Shown here: piece by piece, positions 22,466-33,409 of the stretch
Position numbering within the stretch: the first letter of the stretch is position 1
Layout of the letters: each line of letters begins with the position of its first letter
Source of the DNA: Epiperipatus broadwayi
Taxonomy: Eukaryota > Onychophora > Udeonychophora > Euonychophora > Peripatidae
Assembly: GCA_028023455.1 (NCBI GenBank)
Contig: JAQFVV010012420.1
Span: 9,255,194-9,319,193 of the forward strand
Direction: 5' to 3'
Length of the DNA stretch: 64,000 nt
Program-made: the position numbers and the translations under genes
Notes under the pieces: generated by a model
Told to the model about the DNA's origin: nothing
The model's input: the letters and a program-made list of their open reading frames with translations, nothing else
The model's database searches: none

Positions 22466-23560
22466 GTAATTTATTTTTTTATATATATATAATTCAACGT
22501 AACTTAACTTTAAGTAGCTATAATTACAAGTTTTTCTCTTAATTTAAATATTTATTTTATGTATAATTTATATACAATGAATTTATAGATTTTAGTTTAA
22601 AAGGATCACGTAAATACCCATTTTACAATGAATAGCTTTAAATAAGATGCACATTTTTAATGAGAGAAAAAGAGTAAAGAGACTACATCTCATTAATCTT
22701 CTATTTCCATTTTTTTTTTTTTTTTTTAAAGTTATTGCATTGCTTTCTGCTCTATTAATATTGGATCATTTCCTCTTAATTAACATAAACTAAATCTTTT
22801 CATTGTTGGAATTCACAATTCTCCATAATAAAAAGTTATCCATTTTGGAAATAGAATTTAATAAAAGCTAACTGTAGTCAGTAAACTGGATATTTTGAAA
22901 GACATAAATTTAACTCATAACCACCTGGCAAAGACTCCATCTCTTCAGCAATTCTTTCATTCTGGTTGAATTAAAACCAGTAGTTCCTTCCACAACCAAT
23001 ATTTGTCTATCAAAGATTTAGATATTGGTGGAAACTTAAAATCTTTTAATGATGTTAGAACAACAATTGGAGAGACCATGGAAAAACAAACACCTACAAG
23101 CTTTAGTCAAAAGATTTTGTTGCTTTTATAGGTTGGATGGATATAGAATCATTTATAAAAGTATTACAACTGCCATTATCAATGAGATTATAAATTTTAT
23201 CTATCAGAATTTTAAACCTAAAATTGGCAGAATATGATTAAAGTAAAATAATAGTAGCTTTTTCTTTTGCAATATTTTATTAATCATAACAAAATCAAAC
23301 GAGTAGGTTATTAATAAACTTATTCTTGAATGTTTTAAGCCAAAAATGTCCAGAATCTCAGAATCCTATAGCATATTTCAAAAAAAAATTGGAACTTAAA
23401 ACCAAAGCTTGCTTGATAAAACTATTCAACAATATTATTTATAATGAGATGGACCTCCGGTTTTCACTCTCTTTTTTAGATATTGTAAAAATGTTTGAAG
23501 ATTCAAACTCTAGGGTTGATGGGTGTTAGGAATAACAACAGACTATTTTTAAACTTAATA
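22466..23560. other. Start of INTS12 intron 1, nothing recognised
   Basis: AT-rich with a T tract near 22711-22730. Small open frames at 23049-23237 and 23326-23529 show no similarity I can recognise and no codon signal, so I treat them as chance. Confidence 0.5.
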
Positions 23561-23569
23561 TTCTAACTA

Positions 23570-23840
23570 ATGGTGGTCAGATTGAGTATCCAGCCATATT
23601 TCCTGGTTATTTCCATCTACAAAGACAATCTGTCTCTTGCCATTATACTGGTCAAAACATGTTTATCCATCTAACATGAGCTGGAACTCAATGAAACATA
23701 CTTCAAACTCAGTCAATCCTGAGATTTAGGTCAGGGACCAACCTGAATTCGAACCCACCCCATAAGCTCCAGATCAAACACCTAACGGATAACATAACAA
23801 TGATGGCACACGAGAATTTATTTTAAATCCTGCCCACTAG
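23570..23840 (-). repeat. Possible tRNA-derived SINE
   Basis: On the minus strand a box B-like GGGTTCGAATTC (about 23741-23752) is preceded by a weaker box A-like segment about 40-60 bases upstream (region 23770-23830). The surrounding 270 bases are less AT-rich than the intron. Ends and target duplication were not resolved. A Pol III-derived short retroposon is the simplest reading. Confidence 0.4.
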
Positions 23841-26193
23841 CAGATCAGAGAAGACAATGAGACATTTATTAACTAAATTAAAATATGCATATATGCACAT
23901 ATATGTGTGGAAGTGGAGAAAAAGGAATTCGAACTACTCAAACAAGTTAGATAATAAAAATATATAGTTTAATATAGTGACAAATTATTTACATACATTT
24001 ATAAATTAACGGCCTACATTAGTATGTGCGTGAATGAGCAAGTGGTCTACCAAACAATACATAATTACATAATGTCATTCACGCTATTATTTCTCATATG
24101 CTCTTTTATTAGCTAAATAATATATTATAAATAAACACACATCTTTGGTGGGTCCAATATTAAGATGCCAATTGATTATTAGAAAAAATTTATATAAAAT
24201 TGCTATTAACGCTTTTATATACGGTTCTGAAACATGGTGACTAACATTATTTCAGGGGAGTGTTCCAATATTCATTACAGATATAATACAAACTATTTTC
24301 ACGCCATTGTGGTCATGAAAATAAATAAAATACATTTGAAAACATATTTGACTATATGACAAAATACTTAATGAAAATTCCTTTAATTAGTGCTGGTAAG
24401 AAGAACGCGTTTTTTTTCCCCGAGGCATATAATCTTAAATTTAGAAATAGATTATGACGGTAGGATTGGATAATAAGATTGAAATAACATGATAAATTAA
24501 TAAAGTTAATAATATTCGGCATTATATATATATTGAGCAGAGCGCAATTTTAATATTATTACAGCACTAAAATTAGGTAATAAGCAAAAGAAATAATAAT
24601 AATAATATGAAGTTTGGGCAGTACTGACATAATGGCAAAGAACTAAGAGAAAAAGGTAGTGCTTCTGGATGAAAATGAAGTCTAAAACCCCCTTTTTGGC
24701 AGTGTTTAGAGAAAAATGGATAAGGCATGCCGTGAACGTCACCGATGTGCAGGCCTTTTATACAAAGAAAGTGGATAGGCATAGTGTGTGCCAGACTTAC
24801 GGGAATCACTGCCAGAGGCCTTTTTATATGAAATAAATGGTCCTGGGAAGGTCAACTACCCTCAGGACAAGGCTTGAGTAGAAATCTATGGGTTCGATCT
24901 TGTTGCAACCCCCAGATTGGAAGATTAGAAGCACCTAATATATATATATATTCATGAAGATATACCGAATGTCAGCAATGCAGTATGGATAGATGTCACT
25001 AATGACATGGAATAAGATTTACTGCTTTAAAAATAAATGACCCTAGTTTGAATGCCATAATTTATACAGATAATGTGCAATGCCGCTGTAATATATATAC
25101 AAGATTTTACTTAATTACTAAAATAATAAAATATACATTAAAATTTACCCCCTTCTTTTTCTGCTGTTTAAAATGACTCAATCCCACCTTCGCAGATTTT
25201 ACAACAACTGAGAATATTTAAGCATATATTATTTTAAGAGTATGGAAAAAAATAAAAGAAAGTTAGCAGTTATAGAAAACAACTAATAGGTCACCTTTTC
25301 AGAAATGAGTAAATAATATTTTAAAATTTCAAAGTGTTAATTAGCCTTAGTTCTGGATTCACCAGGTAGAATCCTGAGTTGAATAAATAGCAAAATTTCA
25401 TACTAAAACATAAACAAAATGTTGACTCGTAAAAACAATCTGGAGAGCGTCTTAATTAATAATGCGTTGTGTTAAAAGGACGTTAATAACCTTAATTCAT
25501 AAAGGTTTACTTAAAAGAAGATTTTACAAAATTCAACTCATCAGATTGCTTGAGTTTGGCATATTAATAGCTAAAATACACATAAAATTAAGTAATAAAT
25601 ACATATAAATAAATGACCGCACCAAAGTTAAAGAAAGTTAGAACCTATGAGAGAGAATTAAATTTATAGAAATTATTTGAGAGCAATTTACATATTAGAA
25701 AAGTTACAAAGTTAAATTATACATTAGGAGAAATTGATAGTAGAGTTTGAGACTAGTTACGCAAGCTAGATTTAGTTTCAATGGTGGCGGTTTGAAATAA
25801 TTTACCTTGCACCATTTAAGAGTCCATTTTTCAAAGTACGGCATTTAATGGATCCATGTGAATTCTTCTTGCTGACAGCCAGCTTCTGATCAGCATTCCA
25901 AAGTTCTTTTTAGGCTTTTCTTCATTTCAGGGCAGCAAGGTATTATGGCAGCGGAAGATGATCTTCACGAAATGGGCTTACTACTCGATCATTATTTTTT
26001 TAACCTTTCAAACCAGTGTGGGTTATGTTCACTGCACAGTTCTTTCAATAGTAGCTATTCTGTTGGTGATTTAAAATCAGGCCATTTTATACTCCTGCCC
26101 AGATATTTGAAGAATGCTTTCCATTTCTTATCTCTAGGTCAAACATAATCTTTAATCTAACAGAAATTTTACATTTCTTTGTCCATTGTTTTT
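23841..26193. other. Intronic sequence with faint LINE and SINE traces
   Basis: At about 24200-24245 on the + strand a short frame reads AFIYGSETW, like the YGSETW block in the C-terminal part of RTE-type LINEs. It is too short to define an element. A GGTTCGATC box B-like word occurs at about 24892. An open frame at 25945-26148 starting MAAEDD has no recognised similarity. Otherwise nothing was seen. Confidence 0.35.
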
Positions 26194-26413
26194 GAAAGAT
26201 GCAACTGTTAGATACCATTCCAAAAATATATGCAAATCTATTTCCAGATTAGAAATAGATTTGACAAAATGTTTATAACAAAAGTACAATCGTTAATCTT
26301 AATCCCCATTTTATTTTAAATAAAAACTTTAATTAAAAATTCCTTCCCCAGATTAAAACAATAGTGTTTCCAACCCTTTAATTATTTTTGGACAATTAAC
26401 GGTTGCATCTTCC
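26194..26413. mobile_element. Candidate 220 bp miniature inverted-repeat element
   Basis: The 17-base GAAAGATGCAACTGTTA (26194-26210) is matched in reverse complement at 26397-26413 with two mismatches. A perfect 12-base hairpin (26233-26244 with 26252-26263) lies inside. No target duplication was defined and no second copy was seen in the window. Confidence 0.5.
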
Positions 26414-26808
26414 ATCTTGGATTTTATGAAATAAACATTTTAATATGAAAAACAAGCAATTTAAAAAGAAAAAGTTTAAAAAATGACGTATAATAAAATA
26501 TTTAAAAAATCAATATTTTGTTAGTATGTTTGCTCCTATATATATATTTGAGCCACACCTATGTACTTTAATAAAACAGAATTAATAATAATAAAAATGT
26601 TAGGCACGCATCTCAAATATATACACAAAATATATATATGCGACTAAAGGAGCGGGATGGGATATAGGGTTTAAACATAGGTTAGTAGATAGAATTATGA
26701 AGCTCAATCTTAAGCTAAGATTGACTGCTTCACCATTATAGATGTTATTTATTTATTTAAAACATAGCTGTCATACTGTAGGTTAAGGTGCCATCTCTAA
26801 AACGAGAC
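26414..26808. other. AT-rich sequence left of the compound PLE
   Basis: No gene was seen. The last part (about 26760-26820) would read directly into GGTTCAAATCCC at 33410 if the PLE insertion were absent, suggesting the insertion went into a tRNA-like SINE or similar sequence. Confidence 0.4.
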
Positions 26809-26820
26809 TTGTATAGGTTG
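26809..26820. repeat. Left 12 bp target-site duplication of the compound PLE
   Basis: TTGTATAGGTTG here is repeated exactly at 33398-33409, immediately outside the two ends of the compound Penelope-like element. Variable duplications of this size fit PLE integration. Confidence 0.8.
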
Positions 26821-26918
26821 TATTTTTATATTGGACTATTTCCATCATCTAATATGTGTGTTGAATGTCTTTAGAAAAGTTTAATTTTTAGTTAAATATT
26901 CCAAATGTATTCAACTGT

Positions 26919-27062
26919 TAGTAATATCACAGCAAACAAGTTAGTATATGCACCAACTGTTAGTAATATCACAGCAAACAAATGTTAATAATATCACAGC
27001 AAACAGGTTAGTATATGCACTAACTGTTAGTAATATCACAGCAAACAGGTTAGTATACGCAC
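26919..27062 (-). repeat. PLE minisatellite, copy A
   Basis: About three to four units of about 42 bp containing GTTTGCTGTGATATTACTAA on the minus strand, in the terminal noncoding region of the PLE. The arrangement, including one shortened unit, is the same as in copy C (33117-33268). Confidence 0.85.
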
Positions 27063-27130
27063 AACGTTTCGAGAGGTATTTTTCTCCCCTCTTCTTCAGG
27101 TGTTGCTGGCCTGACCAGTGACAGTACTAG

Positions 27131-27212
27131 CATGGGATTCGAACCTGGGTCCTTAGATTCTTGATTATTGAATTTTAAGGTAACGCTCTAACCAACTGAG
27201 CCATCCTGCCAA
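27131..27212 (-). other. tRNA-like Pol III promoter unit in PLE copy A
   Basis: On the minus strand box A (TGGCTCAGTTGG) and box B (GGTTCGAATCC) stand about 55 bases apart. A four-pair D-stem GCTC/GAGC is present, with CCTTA/TAAGG able to form an anticodon-type stem round an enlarged loop of about 20 bases. Acceptor and T stems do not pair well, so it is not a tRNA gene. The same unit occurs in copies B and C, so it belongs to the element. Confidence 0.75.
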
Positions 27213-27241
27213 AGGCAACAGTATGTAGTAATTTCATATAC

Positions 27242-28728
27242 TTATCTATGAGGTTCCTCCTGATTTCTCCACTTTTTCCTAAGAGCAAAGTTGATTAGTG
27301 GTTTCCATACATTATGTATAGTCACACTAGGTTGGCTTATGGGATTTTTTGCCATTGTCATGTGAGCAGCTTCTTTAAATTTTCTTCTTTGTACCTTTTC
27401 TTCTCTATCCAATATTTTTGTATTTTCCCAATTGAACATATGTTCATTGGCATATACATAGTCTTCTACCTTAGACACATCTGTTTTCTCTCTTCTAATC
27501 ATCAGTTTGTGTTCTTGCAAGTGCTTTTCAATGGGATGACTGGTCTCACCAATATATGTTCTTCCACATTCACATGGTATTTCATAGATGCAGTTTTTTC
27601 TTTTCAGCATTTCAAGTTTAGGCTTTGTAGATGTTAGAATTCCTCGTAGTGTGGTATGGCTCTGGAAAGCTGTTCTGATGTTATACTGATTGCAGATTTT
27701 CCTTAATTTGTCTGCTATTTTTGGAATGTATGGGTACACTACAGTACCAATAATTGTCTTTTCTCTTGATGGTTCTTTTTGTTGTCTATTTAACATTTTC
27801 TTAATAACAGCTGATGGATAACCATTTTTCATAAGAGTTTGTTCTATATAGATCTTTTCTTTTTCCAAATCACTAGTTTCTGAACAAACTTCTTTTGCTC
27901 TGTTCCATAGTGATAGTATAACTCCATGTTTTGTGTTTCTGGTGTGATTGGATGTATAGGCTAAGTATTTTCCTGTATGTGTAGGTTTTCGGTAAACTGT
28001 AGTTTTGATTTTGCCATGAGGGAGTCTTGTCACAAGAACATCTAAGAATGTCAATTTTTGTTCTTGTTCTGATGTTATTGTGAATTTAATTGTAAGGGGA
28101 TATGTTGTTGATGTGTTTCCAGAAAGTTTGTAGCAGTGCTTCACCATGTGGCCATACAACAAATGTATCATCCACATAGTAAAGCCAAACTTTAGGTGGA
28201 TATGGAGTAGTTTTTATGGCTGTGGTTTCAAGTTCTTCCATGTAAATATTGCTAATCAGGGGAGACAATGGTGAGCCCATAGCCATTCCTTGATTTTGTT
28301 GGAAGAATTCTGTGTTATATTGAAAGTAGGTTGTTTTTATGCAGAATGTTAATAGTTCCATTATACTATCAATAGGAAGAGCTGTTCTGGTTTGTAAACT
28401 ATTATCACCATTTAATCTTTTCCTTACAATAGACAATGCTTCTTCACATGGTACATTTGTGAATAAACTTTCCACATCAAAGCTTACCAGTAAGTCAGTT
28501 CTTTCAATTTTCATGTTCTTGATTAATTCTACAAAGTGTCTAGAATCCCTGACAAAGGACTGGGTCTTGTATGCCAAAGGACTTAGAACTTTGAGAAGAA
28601 ATCTTGACAAATTTTGGCAAGGTGAATCTCTAGAACTAACAATAGGTCTTAATGGAACATGATCCTTATGGATTTTAGGTAGACCATAAAGATGAGGAAT
28701 TTTGTGAAATATGTTATTTCAGAAATTC
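27242..28728 (-). pseudogene. PLE copy A: RT and GIY-YIG endonuclease, 5'-truncated
   Basis: Two overlapping open segments, 28086-28610 (174 codons) and 27242-28177 (311 codons), joined by a +1 frameshift near 28095. The first holds the reverse transcriptase: SFDVESLFTN (motif A), GMAMGSPLSPLISN (motif B) and YYVDDTFVVW (motif C). The second ends in a GIY-YIG nuclease, YEIPCECGRTYIGET, with the conserved Cys pair. The N-terminal third is missing. Unlike copies B and C, this copy has a CGA arginine codon where they carry a TGA stop. It is inactive because of the frameshift and truncation. Confidence 0.92.
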
Positions 28729-28729
28729 T

Positions 28730-30145
28730 CATCTTTATGGTCTACTAAAATCCATAGGTCATGTTCCATTAAGACCTATTGTTAGTTCTAGAAATTCACC
28801 TTGCCAAAATTTGTCAAGATTTCTTCTCAAAGTTCTAAGTCCTTTGGCATACAAGACCCAGTCCTTTGTCAGGGATTCTAGACACTTTGTAGAATTAATC
28901 AAGAACATGAAAATTGAAAGAACTGACTTACTGGTAAGCTTTGATGTGGAAAGTTTATTCACAAATGTACCATGTGAAGAAGCATTGTCTATTGTAAGAA
29001 AAAGGTTAAATGATGATAATAGTTTACAAACCAGAACAGCTCTTCCTATTGATAGCATAATGGAACTATTAACATTCTGTATAAAAACAACCTACTTTCA
29101 ATATAACACAGAGTTCTTCCAACAAAATCAAGGAATGGCTATGGGTTCACCATTGTCTCCCCTGATTAGCAATATTTACATGGAAGAACTTGAAACCACA
29201 GCCATAGAAACTACTCCTTATCCACCTAAAGTTTGGCTTCACTATGTGGATGATACATTTGTTGTATGGACACACATCAACAACATATCCCCTTCAATTA
29301 AATTTACAATAGAACCAGAACAAGAACAAAAATTGGCATTCTTAGATGTTCTTGTGACAAGACTCCCTCATGGAAAAATCAAAACTACAGTTTACCGAAA
29401 ACCTACACATACAGGAAAATACCTAGCCTATACATCTAATCACACCAGAAACACAAAACATGGAGTTATACTATCACTATGGAACAGAGCAAAAGAAGTT
29501 TGTTCAGAAACTGGTGATTTGGAAAAAGAAAAAATCTATATAGAACAAACTCTTAAGAAAAATGGTTATCCATCAGCTGTTATTAAGAAAACATTAAACA
29601 GACAACAAAAAGAACCATCAAGAGAAAAAACAATTATTGGTACTGTAGTGTATCCATACATTCCAAAAATAGCAGACAAATTAAGGAAAATCTGCAATCA
29701 GTATAACATCAGAACAGCTTTCCAGAGCCATACCACACTATGAGGAATTCTAACATCTACAAAGCCTAAACTTGAAATGCTGAAAAGAAAAAACTGCATC
29801 TATGAAATACCATGTGAATGTGGAAGAACATATATTGGTGAGACCAGCTGTCCCATTAAAAAGCACTTGCAAGAACATAAACTGATGATTAGAAGAGAGA
29901 AAACAGATGTATCTAAGGTAGCAGACCATGTATGTACCAATGAACATATGTTCAATTGGGAAAATACAAAAATATTGGATAAAGAAGAAAAGGTACAAAG
30001 AAGAAAATTTAAAGAAGCTGCTCACATGACAATGGCAAAAAATCCCATAAGCCAACCTAGTGTGACTATACATAATGTATGGAAACCACTAATCAACTTT
30101 GCTCTTAGGAAAAAGTGGAGAAATCAGGAGGAACCTCATAGATAA
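28730..30145 (+). pseudogene. PLE copy B: RT and GIY-YIG endonuclease, 5'-truncated
   Basis: Open from about 28811 to 29743 (310 codons) and again 29777-30145 (122 codons) in the same reading frame, broken by one TGA at 29741-29743. It carries SFDVESLFTN, GMAMGSPLSPLISN and YVDDTFVVW. An in-frame deletion of about 11 residues just after the active site removes the segment that follows VVW in copies A and C. The C-terminal part contains the GIY-YIG nuclease (CECGRTYIGETSCPI). The 5' end is joined head-to-head to copy A near 28729. It is truncated and inactive. Confidence 0.92.
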
Positions 30146-30177
30146 GTATATGAAATTTCTACTTACTGTTGCCTTTG

Positions 30178-30256
30178 GCAGGATGGCTCAGTTGGTTAGA
30201 GCATTACCTTAAAATTCAATACTCAAGAATCTAAGGACCCAGGTTCGAATCCCATG
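30178..30256 (+). other. tRNA-like Pol III promoter unit in PLE copy B
   Basis: Box A GGCTCAGTTGG and box B GGTTCGAATCC lie 33 bp after the stop codon of the PLE ORF, in the same orientation as the ORF. The CCTTA/TAAGG stem is preserved with a 20-base loop. Confidence 0.75.
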
Positions 30257-30324
30257 CTAGTACTGTCACTGGTCAGGCCAGCAACACCTGAAGAAGAGGG
30301 AGAATAATACCTCTCAAAACGTTG

Positions 30325-30428
30325 TGCATATACTAACCTGTTTGCTGTGCTATTACTAACAGTTGGATAGGGGTAGTGGGAAAAAAGTTGGTATATACTA
30401 ACTGTTTGCTGTGATATTACTAACAGTT
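30325..30428 (+). repeat. PLE minisatellite, copy B (shortened)
   Basis: Two units of the 42 bp repeat, separated by an unrelated-looking segment (GGATAGGGGTAGTGGG) that copies A and C lack. Confidence 0.75.
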
Positions 30429-30492
30429 GAATGCATTTGGAATATTTAAATAAAAATTAAATTTTTCTAAAGACATTCAATACACATATTAG

Positions 30493-32943
30493 ATGATGGA
30501 AATAGTCCAATATAAAAATACAGCTAGAACACCATCATCACAAACCTTCAGAAAAACACTAAGTATTCGGTATGGACCTGATACTATATCAAACTTTAGA
30601 CATTATGAAAAATTATGTCTAAAGCTGGCCAAAGTAGAAAATCATTTAACTTTCTTATGTAAATGTAAATCTGAAGGGATAATTCCTAAAGGTTTGCAAC
30701 TAAAACCTCCAATTCACTCTCAGAGAGCTGAGAAAATTACTCAGAGAGCAAGTGAAGCTCTGTTAAGAGAAAGAATAAATGCTCAAAGGTTTTCTAAGTA
30801 TCAAACAATGCATTCCATTAATAATGTAGAATGTTTTCTAAAAAATAAACTTACTGATGACGACTACATGAGAGTTTCTCAAGCAGTAAGAAAATCATAT
30901 TCTACATTACATGGAAAAATAAAAGAATGCCAAAAGAAGAAACTTGCTAACCTACATGGCATATCAAAAATCATAATGTACCAAGCAATGTAACAACTTC
31001 ATCTGTTAAAAATCTCAGTTCTAAACATCTAACAGATACTGAAATTTCTGTTCTTGAAAGAGGATTAAACTTTGCCATAACACCATCTAATATCCCCTTA
31101 TTAGATATAATGGCAGCCACTGAGGAAGTCACTCAAAAATTGGCTTTAGAAGAAGCAGCAGAATTATGCTGGAGAATAAAAAGAACACTTGACAAGCAAC
31201 AAAAATTGAAGTCAAACATATCCTATGGTGAGAGGAAAGCAATTAAATCTCTCAAAGTAGATAAATCTATAATTATTCTCCCTGCTGACAAAGGCAATGC
31301 AACAGTTGTAATGGATACAACTGATTATGACAACAAAATACAAGAACTCCTCACAGCAGGCCAATATAGAAAAGTGGCAAAAAATCCGATACCAAGTACG
31401 GAAACAAAGTTACAAGCATTACTCAGAAAGCATCACAGGTACTTCACTGATTCAGAAAAAAGTAAAATAACATCATATTTCAGCAAAATTCCTCATCTTT
31501 ATGGTCTACCTAAAATCCATAAGGATCATGTTCCATTATGATCTATTGTTAATTCTACGGATTCTCCTTGCCAAAATTTGGCAAGATTCCTTCTCAAAGT
31601 TCTAAGTCCTTTGGCATACAAGACCCAGTCCTTTGTCAGGGATTCTAGACACTTTGTAGAATTAATCAAGAACATGAAAATTGAAAGAACTGACTTACTG
31701 GTAAGCTTTGATGTGGAAAGTTTATTCACAAATGTACCATGTGAAGAAGCATTGTCTATTGTAAGGAAAAGATTAAATGGTGATAATAGTTTACAAACCA
31801 GAACAGCTCTTCCTATTGATAGTATAATGGAACTATTAACATTCTGCATAAAAACAACCTACTTTCAATATAACACAGAATTCTTCCAACAAAATCAAGG
31901 AATGGCTATGGGCTCACCATTGTCTCCCCTGATTAGCAATATTTACATGGAAGAACTTGAAACCACAGCCATAAAACCCTACTCCATATCCACCTAAAGT
32001 TTGGCTTCGCTATGTGGATGATACATTTGTTGTATGGCCACATGGTGAAGCACTGCTACAAACTTTCTGGAAACACATCAACAACATATCCCCTTCAATT
32101 AAATTCACAATAGAATCAGAACAAGAACAAAAATTGGCATTCTTAGATGTTCTTGTGACAAGACTCCTCATGGCAAAATCAAAACTACAGTTTACCGAAA
32201 ACCTACACATACAGGAAAATACCTAGCCTACACATCCAATCACACCAGAAACACAAAACATGGAGTTATACTATCACTATGGAACAGAGCAAAAGAAGTT
32301 TGTTCAGAAACCAGTGATTTGGAAAAAGAAAAGATCTATATAGAACAAACTTATGAAAAGTGATTATCCATCAGCTGTTATTAAGAAAACATTAAATAGA
32401 CAACAAAAAGAACCATCAAGAGAAAAGACAATTATTGGTACTATAGTGTATCCATACATTCCAAAAATAGCAGACAAATTAAGGAAAATCTGCAATCAGT
32501 ATAACATCAGAACAGCTTTCCAGAGCCATACCACACTATGAGGAATTCTAACATCTACAAAGCCTAAACTTGAAATGCTGAAAAGAAAAAACTGCATCTA
32601 TGAAATACCATGTGAATGTGGAAGAATATATATTGGTGAGACCAGTCATCCCATTGAAAAGCACTTGCAAAAACACAAACTGATGATTAGAAGAGAGAAA
32701 ACAGATGTGTCTAAGGTAGCAGACCATGTATGTACCAATGAACATATGTTCAATTGGGAAAATACAAAAATATTGGATAGAGAAGAAAAGGTACAAAGAA
32801 GAAAATTTAAAGAAGCTGCTCACATGACAATGGCAAAAAATCCCATAAGCCAACCTAGTGTGACTATACATAATGTATGGAAACCACTAATCAACTTTGC
32901 TCTTAGGAAAAAGTGGAGAAATCAGGAGGAACCTCATAGATAA
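30493..32943 (+). pseudogene. PLE copy C: full-length Penelope-type polyprotein, broken
   Basis: Covers the whole coding unit. 30493-30993 is the N-terminal domain (KLCLKLAKVENHLTFL, then LKPPIHSQRAEKI). After a frameshift near 30970-31000 the second segment reads to 31541, with VKNLSSKHLTD, IILPADKGNATVV and PHLYGLPKIHK. 31578-31997 is RT motifs A and B; 32014-32226 is YVDDTF. 32353-32541 and 32575-32943 hold the connection and the GIY-YIG nuclease. Disruptions: an AGA-to-TGA stop at about 31540, +1 near 31978, -1 near 32165, a small deletion near 32350, and the TGA at 32539 shared with copy B. This is the best template for the family's architecture, but it is dead. Confidence 0.92.
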
Positions 32944-32976
32944 GTATATGAAATTATTACATACTGTTGCCTTTGG

Positions 32977-33050
32977 CAGGATGGCTCAGTTGGTTAGAGC
33001 GTTACCTTAAAATATTCAAGAATCTAAGGACCCAGGTTCGAATCCCATGC
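32977..33050 (+). other. tRNA-like Pol III promoter unit in PLE copy C
   Basis: Box A GGCTCAGTTGG and box B GGTTCGAATCC are as in copies A and B. The loop between CCTTA and TAAGG is shortened to about 15 bases here. Confidence 0.75.
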
Positions 33051-33116
33051 TAGTACTGTCACTGGTCAGGCCAGCAACACCTGAAGAAGAGGGGAGAATA
33101 ATACCTCTCGAAACGT

Positions 33117-33268
33117 TGTGCATATACTAACCTGTTTGCTGTGCTATTACTAACAGTTAGTGCATATACTAACCTGTTTGCTGTGATATTATTAACATTT
33201 GTTTGCTGTGATATTACTAACAGTTGGTGCATATACTAACCTGTTTGCTGTGATATTACTAACAGTTG
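33117..33268 (+). repeat. PLE minisatellite, copy C
   Basis: Units of about 42 bp with CATATACTAACCTGTTTGCTG, including one shortened unit beginning AACATTTGTTTGCTG. The same shortened unit is present in copy A. Confidence 0.85.
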
Positions 33269-33397
33269 AATGCATTTGGAATATTTAACTAAAAATTAAA
33301 CTTTTCTGAAGACATTCAACACACATATTAGATGATGGAAATAGTCCAATATAAAAATACAGCTAGAACACCATCATCACAAACCTTCAGAAAAACA

Positions 33398-33409
33398 TTG
33401 TATAGGTTG
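33398..33409. repeat. Right 12 bp target-site duplication of the compound PLE
   Basis: TTGTATAGGTTG, identical to 26809-26820. Directly after it comes GGTTCAAATCCCTCC, a box B-like word belonging to the pre-insertion site. Confidence 0.8.

Larger units (their letters stand above)
26821..33397. mobile_element. Compound Penelope-like element, three copies
   Basis: One 6.6 kb insertion flanked by an exact 12 bp duplication. Order: copy A (26821-28729, minus, 5'-truncated), copy B (28730 to about 30480, plus, 5'-truncated, joined head-to-head to A), copy C (about 30481-33320, plus, full length, joined tail-to-head to B), then the first 60-odd bases of a further unit. The unit length from the start codon of C to the repeated start is about 2.84 kb. 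Inverted 5'-truncated copies and partial tandem units (pLTRs) are known PLE traits. The outer ends are inverted repeats of one another. Confidence 0.9.

Noticed and set aside
25945-26148. Open frame starting MAAEDD as a host exon
   Set aside because: No recognised protein similarity, and no evidence for a transcript inside the INTS12 intron.
30178-30256. Functional tRNA gene
   Set aside because: Boxes A and B are present, but the acceptor and T stems do not pair and the anticodon loop is enlarged to about 15-20 bases. It is tRNA-derived only.
30283-30325. CCTGAAGAAG...CTCTCAAAACG motif near the PLE end as a hammerhead (CUGANGA...GAAA)
   Set aside because: The first box and an AGAGG/CCUCU stem look right, but an extra C follows the stem, one copy reads CAAAA, and no stem III with a UH cleavage site can be formed. 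It is a conserved PLE terminal motif, not a complete hammerhead.
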